Shown piece after piece: positions 22,717 to 28,443 of a DNA stretch of 28,443 nt; the first letter of the stretch is position 1, and each line of letters starts with the position of its first letter. The DNA is from Candidatus Kaiserbacteria bacterium (GTDB lineage: Bacteria; Patescibacteriota; Minisyncoccia; Phycocordibacterales; UBA918): positions 1 through 28,443 of the forward strand of contig SKHJ01000019.1 in the NCBI GenBank assembly GCA_007116965.1, in the 5' to 3' direction. The notes under the pieces are model-generated. The model did not search any database and was not told the DNA's origin. It saw nothing but the letters and a program-made list of their open reading frames with translations. The position numbers and the translations under genes were made by a program.

Positions 22717-22722
22717 AGTATA
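22717..22722 (-). promoter_or_regulatory. -10 box (TATACT) with leaderless spacing
   Basis: The minus strand reads TATACT, then 7 bases, then ATG 22709. The box begins 3 bases after the stop of the preceding gene. Confidence 0.55.
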
Positions 22723-22725
22723 CAC

Positions 22726-24405
22726 CTAGTTTGCTATGATGTCAGCTCCGACGTAAATTACGACATCAGCGACCAGGTCTGTCCCTTCTGCTGCCGGCGA
22801 CACCAAAGCATTGTTAAGTACCCGACTTAGTTGCTGGGCTAGTTCTGTCTGTGAAGGAGCAACGACGATCACTGTACGATTGGAAACGCGTTGCAGGTCT
22901 GCTCGCACTTGCTGTAACGTCAATGGTGTTGTAGCAAGCTCAAACGCCAAAGCAGCTCCGACTCCCGACTCACCACTGACATTAATGACCGCCACCGAGT
23001 TAGTGGCTTGAATATCTTTCAGGGCAGCGTTGATAACGTTGATAGCTGTCGGTTGAACTCCCTGCTGAATCGCTTGTAGTGCCAGTTCTTCTGAAGATAT
23101 CACTTCAGTTTGATGCAGGTCTTCCAGAGTGACCTCAAAAGCACGCTCAGGGGTGTAGACCGCCGCTGTAAAGATTGTCCAACTGAATACCGCTAGAACA
23201 ACCAGGCCAAGACCTACTAACACCAACCAATAATCACGTAGTAATGACACTCCGATTGTTCGCCACTCCCCTTTGGTCCGCAATCGCTCCTTGATATCTT
23301 GTTTAGCCTCAATTAGTGGTCGAGCGGCGTTCTTTACGTTGAGCCAAGCCGGCTTGGTACGAGACAGATCAACATCACCAGACCGACTTGTTTTATGATT
23401 GCTAAGAGTGTTTGGGTCAACTCCCGCCAGTAGCAGCATACGGCGCACATAACGCCGAATAAGTAAGATACTGACGAGCACCAAAAACAGTACTGTCCCC
23501 AGTACAATCAGTAACCCAGTTACCGGAATCACCCAGAAATACGTGGTGGCTTGTACCGAGCGACGCTGATCTTGTCCGTACGCTAGTACTGCCTCTGCCC
23601 GGTATCGACCGATGTCTAGTAGTGAGAAGACCGCCTCCCAACTAAAGCGATATTCGCGGATATTATCTTCATTATCCTCTGACTTAGGTAAGACCAAACC
23701 AAAGCGAGCACGCTGGTTGACTGGTATCTCGCCTCGCTTTTGACCCCACATATTGAAGATAGTGATAGTGCCCTGCGGCTGTAAATGAACAGTGCCATCA
23801 TTTTGAAACCGAAGCGAAAATTCATTGCGAGGGGTTGAGACAATACGATCAATAGCCCGGAACGACCTGATCATACCGCGCTCGATCACCTCACCCTCAA
23901 CTCGCATAAAGAACAGCGAACTTACTGCTTGTGTGGTACGTATCTGCGATGAATCGGTATCCGAGGCAAATGGTTGGGTACTGACCAGCAAGGCGGCGTA
24001 TTGCCCTCCTGGCGATGCATCGTCAGGCACAGTAACGACAAAAGGGACTGCCAGTGCCTGTTGCATTGGAATCACTACGGGTTCAGGCGAGACTTCGAAC
24101 CATTCAGCTAGAGTAGCTCCTTGCGACTCAGTTTCCAGCACTGGTTGAAACGCACTAATACCGCGCTCTCCAGAGGCTGAAAAGTGCACCGGTTTGACGT
24201 AAACCGTCATATCAAATGCATTTGGGTTTATGATCCGAACAGAACTACGCCAGGTCTGGCCTGGCTCAACACTGATATCGAACAATGTCGGTGTGACACT
24301 AAGCGACAAGGAACCTTGAGCAAAGCTCAGCAACGGCAACCCAAAATACAGACACAGCAGGAAACTGCAAAGGTATAGTATAATACTAAGACGTCGATTG
24401 ATCAT
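22726..24405 (-). CDS. DUF916/DUF3324-like membrane protein with extra C-terminal LytR_C-like domain
   Basis: From ATG 24405 the protein is 560 residues. A signal peptide (about 1-27, ending SFAQG) is followed by a DUF916-like beta-sandwich (LSVTPTLFDISVEPGQTWRSSVRIINPN, ending in the SPGGQYAALLVS strand). A second sandwich resembling DUF3324 comes next (LRFQNDGTVHLQPQGTITIF, GRYRAEAVLAYG). A transmembrane helix (about 300-325), a basic cytoplasmic loop of about 90 residues and a second helix (about 420-440) follow. The outer C-terminal region (about 470-560) fits LytR_C by pattern: NSVAVINVSGESGVGAALAFEL, a central NRTVIVVAPSQTELAQQL, and the closing ADVVIYVGADI. In Firmicutes, DUF916/DUF3324 proteins bind peptidoglycan and WxL proteins. 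The ATG overlaps the preceding gene by 20 bases, so the genes are coupled. An in-frame upstream start at 24477 would place 24 residues before the signal peptide. Confidence 0.8.
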   Translation of the reverse strand: MINRRLSIILYLCSFLLCLYFGLPLLSFAQGSLSLSVTPTLFDISVEPGQTWRSSVRIINPNAFDMTVYVKPVHFSASGERGISAFQPVLETESQGATLAEWFEVSPEPVVIPMQQALAVPFVVTVPDDASPGGQYAALLVSTQPFASDTDSSQIRTTQAVSSLFFMRVEGEVIERGMIRSFRAIDRIVSTPRNEFSLRFQNDGTVHLQPQGTITIFNMWGQKRGEIPVNQRARFGLVLPKSEDNEDNIREYRFSWEAVFSLLDIGRYRAEAVLAYGQDQRRSVQATTYFWVIPVTGLLIVLGTVLFLVLVSILLIRRYVRRMLLLAGVDPNTLSNHKTSRSGDVDLSRTKPAWLNVKNAARPLIEAKQDIKERLRTKGEWRTIGVSLLRDYWLVLVGLGLVVLAVFSWTIFTAAVYTPERAFEVTLEDLHQTEVISSEELALQAIQQGVQPTAINVINAALKDIQATNSVAVINVSGESGVGAALAFELATTPLTLQQVRADLQRVSNRTVIVVAPSQTELAQQLSRVLNNALVSPAAEGTDLVADVVIYVGADIIAN

Positions 24406-25456
24406 TCTGAGTATGAGAATTATCACTTTCAACTTCATCTGCAGCGGAACGCAGATCGATATCGTGCTCAGCGTCACTACTAAATACTTCAGTACGGTGT
24501 GACAGTGTCACCGCATCATACTCTTCAACTAAGACAGGTGTGTAACGTCGATGGATCCAGTAAGCCGCCAAGGTAGCCACAGCTAAACAGATCAAAAATA
24601 TGATTATTAGTTGCGGCAAGGGTAGTTGGTGGAAGAAGATAGTATCGGTTATCGAAGCTCGCTGACCATCACCATAGGTCAAAGCGAGTAGTGCACGGTG
24701 TCGACCCAGCTGACCGCCAGCAGGCAACTCACTTTGGAATGTTACCGCTTCTCCCGGTGCAATATTTTTCTGAGTTGGATTAACAGGTACAGACCCGATC
24801 TCTCGACCGCGTCCGTCATATACAATAAGCTCACCCTGCGGTACCAGCGAGACGTCACCTGGGTTGGCAATGGTGTAGGTGAACTGGGATTGCTGTGGAT
24901 CGATAACAAAGCGTTCGGTCGTAAAATTCTCTAATCGTAAAAAAGCTTGCCGACCATCAGCAATCTCGATCCGCAACATAGTGCCTGGTGCCTGACCTCG
25001 AAATACTAGGTCTTCAGCTTCATCTCGATTTCGAGCACGAGGAAAGCCAATGAAAGCGTGGTAAATACCTGGTTCAGCGTTCGGGTGGACTTGAATACGG
25101 AGCGGTATTTCATGTCGTTCTCCAGCGGGGATCTCGATACGACCCCGACTGATCTGTATCCAACTGGTTACTGTTCGCGTATTGTCTGCTGCTGCCGGTT
25201 GTATGAATTCGTCAATTGCACCATCAACATCAACTCGCACTGCGTTGACGGTTGCGTAGACCCGCGCTTGGCGCTCGGTTGGGTTATCAATAGTGATGGT
25301 CTGTGAGGCCATACCTCGTGCCTCTAAGGTAAAATCAGCGACTAACGGACGAACCGTATGTTGTGCCAGGGCTGTTTCTGTACCGACCAGCACCGCTAAC
25401 CCAAAGCTCACTGCTAGCAGTAATATAAAACCTCTCATTTGGCTAGATAGTAGCAT
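24386..25456 (-). CDS. DUF916/DUF3324-like single-pass membrane protein (WxL-interacting type)
   Basis: The 356-residue protein has a signal peptide (MRGFILLLAVSFGLAVLVGT, cleavage near ALAQ). Its DUF916-like domain runs from VRPLVADFTLEARGMASQTITIDNPTE to EPGIYHAFIGFPR. A DUF3324-like domain follows (FTYTIANPGDVSLVPQGELIVYDGRGREIGSVPVNP to LGRHRALLALTYGDGQ). It ends with a transmembrane helix (about 283-303) and a cytoplasmic acidic tail of about 50 residues (ending SHTQNDQSTS). This is the domain order of the Firmicutes WxL-interacting proteins. It starts 3 bases after the giant surface protein gene and overlaps the next, paralogous gene. ATG 25438 is an alternative start with the signal peptide unchanged. 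Binding of the surface protein is inferred from that family and the gene order. Confidence 0.82.
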   Translation of the reverse strand: MLLSSQMRGFILLLAVSFGLAVLVGTETALAQHTVRPLVADFTLEARGMASQTITIDNPTERQARVYATVNAVRVDVDGAIDEFIQPAAADNTRTVTSWIQISRGRIEIPAGERHEIPLRIQVHPNAEPGIYHAFIGFPRARNRDEAEDLVFRGQAPGTMLRIEIADGRQAFLRLENFTTERFVIDPQQSQFTYTIANPGDVSLVPQGELIVYDGRGREIGSVPVNPTQKNIAPGEAVTFQSELPAGGQLGRHRALLALTYGDGQRASITDTIFFHQLPLPQLIIIFLICLAVATLAAYWIHRRYTPVLVEEYDAVTLSHRTEVFSSDAEHDIDLRSAADEVESDNSHTQNDQSTS

Positions 25457-25459
25457 ATC

Positions 25460-28443
25460 CTAGAAGCGCGGCACAGCGATAAAGCCCACATCTGCTTGAT
25501 ACGTACCAGCCGGCTGGAGCCTACCGATTTCGATCTGGTAGACAATATCATGAGACTCGACTGCTGGTGTGGGACTGAACATCACTTCGCGGGGTGTCGT
25601 CTCAAGAGCAGCATACGTGTCGATGGCAGAAAAGCGAGTTGAACCACTGGCTAAGATAGCGTCAGTAGTATGATAACCAAAACAGCCTGTCTGTACTGAT
25701 AGTTGGCAGCCACTCGACCAGCCTGTTGGCGCGGCATTACTGCCGGCAACTGGTGGAATAATGTCACCATATACATTTGCTGGCTGTTGGTTTGCGTATA
25801 TAAATACCTGATAACCATCAGTCGCATTCGTATCAATCGATAAGCGGTGTGCCGCAAAGCGAGATTCTTCAAAAGGCAACGAGCCAAAGTTAACAACACT
25901 CGGTGTCGTGGTAGCGTTGGTCACGATGTCGGCAGTACTGGTGCCTGAGGGTAGTCCGTCAACCGTAAAGATTAGCTGGGAGCCTTCGATAACCACACTC
26001 GGAAAACTATTACTGGCCACCAACGGTTCTTCGGTATTTAACTCATATAGTCGGAAGTAGTACACAGCGTTGACGCGAGCTGCAGCTTGCTCTAACGTAA
26101 AGGAGAATTCGGTACTGGTCAGCGCCGCTTGAGTAAAAGGTGCACCGGCAACTATACCAGAGTTATGAGTACCACACCCAGGACCCACGCCAGCGAGACA
26201 TTCATCTGCGTCAGAAAGCGTGGTGGTGGATATTATCGCATTATTAGCGGCTCCACCATCAGCATAACACCATAAATCACCTTGTTCACAGCTACTTGTG
26301 GCAGTGAGTAAGGTGCCACCATCGCGAAAATCGCTGTATTCTGAGAATTGCAGACCAAACTTGATATCTTCGCCAGGTGCACCCCGCACTTCGTCAACCG
26401 TAACCCGTAACGTTAGTTGTTGCTGGTTGGTGATATCGATTGGACTAGTGTTCTCATCGGCCAGCGGTGTATTTGGCGTCTCGTTGGTAACGTCACTGTA
26501 CCAACGCCAGTTTGCGATTACTGGTGTATAGCCAGCGGTTCTGATGGTTGGATAGATATCATAGCCATCAAGGGGAGTGCCATCTGCTCGTATCATTCGA
26601 AAACAATAATCAGAACGTTGAATGGCCCCATTGTGCTCGATCTGCCAATCAAATTCCAAAGATTCACCCACATTAACAGCAAAAGGATTGACTGGTGTTG
26701 GATTAGACTCTTGGTACGTACCAGCCCGATCAGACACCGACAAGACCAGGTCGCCAAGCTCTGGCGGGTTGTCTGCTACTGGTGTCCCTGAACTAGGGCT
26801 GGCTGCAACCCCCCGCCAAATTGACCCACTACCTGGATCACCCAGGTCTTGCCATGATGAGATAATACTACAAGATGTCACTCGTCGAGCATATTGCAAA
26901 CGAAAGGTTTCGGTTTGGGCTGGTAGGCTGGCGTTATTGACAAACAACGCCATACGCAAGCGCACACGCTCGCCCAAACCAAGCGGTTCGTCCAATTGAG
27001 AGATTGACATATTCTCACCGAGGTCAGTTGGGCCAGGTGGCCAAGCTTCGGTTGGTAGTAATTGATCATTATCGACATAAAAGCGAAACATAGTCTGACG
27101 CAGTGATGTATCAGCCGTTGGCCAAACCACGACTTCGGTTCGGTACGCCTGGACCTGACCACCATCGCTGTTAAATAGCTCATACTCATCGCTATTAATA
27201 ATCGTCGCTCCCAAAATAGCACGCGGGAAAGCCGTACCCCCACCACTTGACCGATTATTGATCCATAATGAAGCGTTAGCGGGTGGTACCGTAGCCCCAA
27301 TTGGTACCGTTTCGATCTGTGGCTGTACAGAGGTATCACTTGGCAACGAACCATTTGAACGATAGACCTGCATCGCCCCACTAGAAAACTGAGTATTCTC
27401 GATCACCCACACCACCGTGGAGTGTTCGGTTGGTTCGTCGACTGTTGCCTCTAGTCGTAAAGACAGGGCTCCAATACTCGACAACCACACTTCGTGGCCA
27501 TAGGCATTTAGACTATTCTCTGTGTCAGTGGTCCGCTTTTGCGTCTCAATAAACGTACGCGAAAGACTGTTAACGGCAGTGATACTGGCACTCTCTGTCA
27601 CTCCAGCTTCGGTGTACTGATGCTCAACCCGTTGTACTTTCCAATTGACGCCAGTAAATTCGACCACTGCGTAACTTACTTCCACCCCACTCACTGCAGT
27701 GGCATCTCTGGTAAAGACTGGTCTATCGTTCACACTGTCCCACTCAGCGGTAACTAAACCAGAGGGGTACTGTGCGGCAGAGACACTAGGGTTGCGATAA
27801 CCGGTAATAAACACAACGACATCATCTGCTGTACCTACATTAGACAGGACTGAACCATTGGCAGTACTGCCAGTCAAGGTGACCGCGCCGCGGTCACGGA
27901 CGATGATTTCATTATCACCGTTGCCGATACCAATGTATTCGACCAGTTCCCAAGCTACGTACGTGTCATCAGCCGTACCAAAACGGGCTAAAGTGAAGCC
28001 GTCAGTCAAATCTGTTGCATCAATGATTGCCGCGGTGGTATTGGCAGGATTTTGGCCACCGCCACCACTGGTCCTACCTGCCCCGGTCATGCTCGAGTTG
28101 GTGATACGCACAAAAGCATTACCATCACTTGGCACTTCGTAATCAACACCGGCTACCAGTCGCGTACTGGTGCCGCTGAGATCTACACTACCTCGTTGTA
28201 TACGAAAATCTCGACGCTCAGCCGTGGTTAATTCGGCATACTGAGCGTAATCTTCAAGCGGTGTACCAGCATCAGTCAGACGAAAACAATAGGTGTTGAG
28301 GAAGCCTGCCTCAAGCGTACTCTCAATCGCAAACTCCAACTCCACAAAGGTATCAACTGGCAAGGTAATGGCACCGGTCTGGGCGGTGGTGTCACGCACG
28401 CCACCGTTCGTGGCCAAAAACGTGCTGGCCGGATCAGTAATAC
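25460..28443 (-). CDS. Giant secreted modular surface protein with WxL-like C-terminus (partial, runs off right edge)
   Basis: The frame is open to the window edge. The first possible start inside, TTG 28417, has open codons upstream (ITDPASTFLA), so the true N-terminus lies outside and at least 994 residues are encoded. No transmembrane segment is seen. The protein is a string of beta-sandwich modules, with a recurring core YCFRLTDAGTPLEDY (near 28290), YCFRMIRADGTPLDGY (near 26600) and YYFRLYELNTEEPL (near 26060). Between them is a tandem pattern FRFYVDNDQLLPTEAWPPG / WRWYSDVTNETPNTPLADEN followed by RLRMAL / LTLRVTV and FRLQYA / FGLQFSE. The last about 140 residues (LSIDTNATDGYQVFIYA to LQPAGTYQADVGFIAVPRF) match the WxL-type end by pattern. 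No LPXTG or membrane anchor is present. It heads the operon with the two DUF916-like proteins, so anchoring through them is the natural reading. Confidence 0.75.
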   Translation of the reverse strand, partial: ITDPASTFLATNGGVRDTTAQTGAITLPVDTFVELEFAIESTLEAGFLNTYCFRLTDAGTPLEDYAQYAELTTAERRDFRIQRGSVDLSGTSTRLVAGVDYEVPSDGNAFVRITNSSMTGAGRTSGGGGQNPANTTAAIIDATDLTDGFTLARFGTADDTYVAWELVEYIGIGNGDNEIIVRDRGAVTLTGSTANGSVLSNVGTADDVVVFITGYRNPSVSAAQYPSGLVTAEWDSVNDRPVFTRDATAVSGVEVSYAVVEFTGVNWKVQRVEHQYTEAGVTESASITAVNSLSRTFIETQKRTTDTENSLNAYGHEVWLSSIGALSLRLEATVDEPTEHSTVVWVIENTQFSSGAMQVYRSNGSLPSDTSVQPQIETVPIGATVPPANASLWINNRSSGGGTAFPRAILGATIINSDEYELFNSDGGQVQAYRTEVVVWPTADTSLRQTMFRFYVDNDQLLPTEAWPPGPTDLGENMSISQLDEPLGLGERVRLRMALFVNNASLPAQTETFRLQYARRVTSCSIISSWQDLGDPGSGSIWRGVAASPSSGTPVADNPPELGDLVLSVSDRAGTYQESNPTPVNPFAVNVGESLEFDWQIEHNGAIQRSDYCFRMIRADGTPLDGYDIYPTIRTAGYTPVIANWRWYSDVTNETPNTPLADENTSPIDITNQQQLTLRVTVDEVRGAPGEDIKFGLQFSEYSDFRDGGTLLTATSSCEQGDLWCYADGGAANNAIISTTTLSDADECLAGVGPGCGTHNSGIVAGAPFTQAALTSTEFSFTLEQAAARVNAVYYFRLYELNTEEPLVASNSFPSVVIEGSQLIFTVDGLPSGTSTADIVTNATTTPSVVNFGSLPFEESRFAAHRLSIDTNATDGYQVFIYANQQPANVYGDIIPPVAGSNAAPTGWSSGCQLSVQTGCFGYHTTDAILASGSTRFSAIDTYAALETTPREVMFSPTPAVESHDIVYQIEIGRLQPAGTYQADVGFIAVPRF

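Noticed and set aside
1..28443. CRISPR arrays, prophage or insertion sequences
   Set aside because: I saw no regularly spaced repeats, no transposase or integrase frame, and no phage structural genes. The only mobility hint is the tRNA 3'-end duplication.

Overview
The window looks like a chromosomal segment from an uncultivated bacterium of the Patescibacteria/CPR type (Parcubacteria-like). This is an inference. It rests on tightly packed genes, many small membrane-anchored extracytoplasmic proteins of no known function, trimmed versions of housekeeping enzymes (a UvrC without its C-terminal helix-hairpin-helix part, a TGT without its zinc cysteines) and large modular surface proteins next to DUF916-like membrane proteins. 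I ran no search. Almost all genes lie on the minus strand, so transcription mostly runs from right to left.

Layout by coordinate. 1-954: 5' part of clpB (minus, runs off the left edge). 1043-2059: D-2-hydroxyacid dehydrogenase. 2154-3063 (plus): a multi-pass membrane protein and a membrane-anchored cytochrome b5-like protein. 3076-3873 (minus): a membrane-anchored SagB-type nitroreductase. 3953-4180: a small two-helix membrane protein. 4228-5499: tyrS. 5500-5986: a gene-free stretch packed with hairpins, holding two related copies of a structured element, one of which ends in a 20-base duplicate of the tRNA 3' end. 5987-6060: tRNA-Ala(UGC) with its own promoter and terminator. 6131-9092: unknown anchored protein, ddl, uvrC. 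9164-11803: uvrA. 11850-14383: a two-gene sensor operon with a degenerate histidine kinase. 14534-14794 (plus): a small gene with an unusually strong Shine-Dalgarno. 14876-16903: uvrB. 17030-18808: an FKBP-type isomerase and tgt. 18863-21835: AI-2E family permease, a UBA-like anchored protein and a CapA-like phosphoesterase, as one operon. 21904-22709: two small membrane-anchored proteins. 22726-28443: two DUF916/DUF3324-like membrane proteins and a giant secreted surface protein with a WxL-like C-terminus (runs off the right edge).

How the genes work together. The full UvrABC excinuclease set is encoded within 9.1 kb. The 22.7-28.4 kb operon resembles the WxL surface systems of Firmicutes: a secreted protein with a WxL-like end plus DUF916/DUF3324 membrane partners, one of which carries an extra LytR_C-like outer domain. 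The 2.1-3.9 kb genes may form a small extracytoplasmic heme/flavin redox module.

The strongest window-wide signal is regulatory. About ten protein genes have a -10 box, usually of the extended TGnTATACT kind, ending only 6-10 bases before the start codon. This predicts leaderless or nearly leaderless mRNAs, and it also corrects several start codons. The one small gene with a perfect Shine-Dalgarno (14534) stands out against this background.
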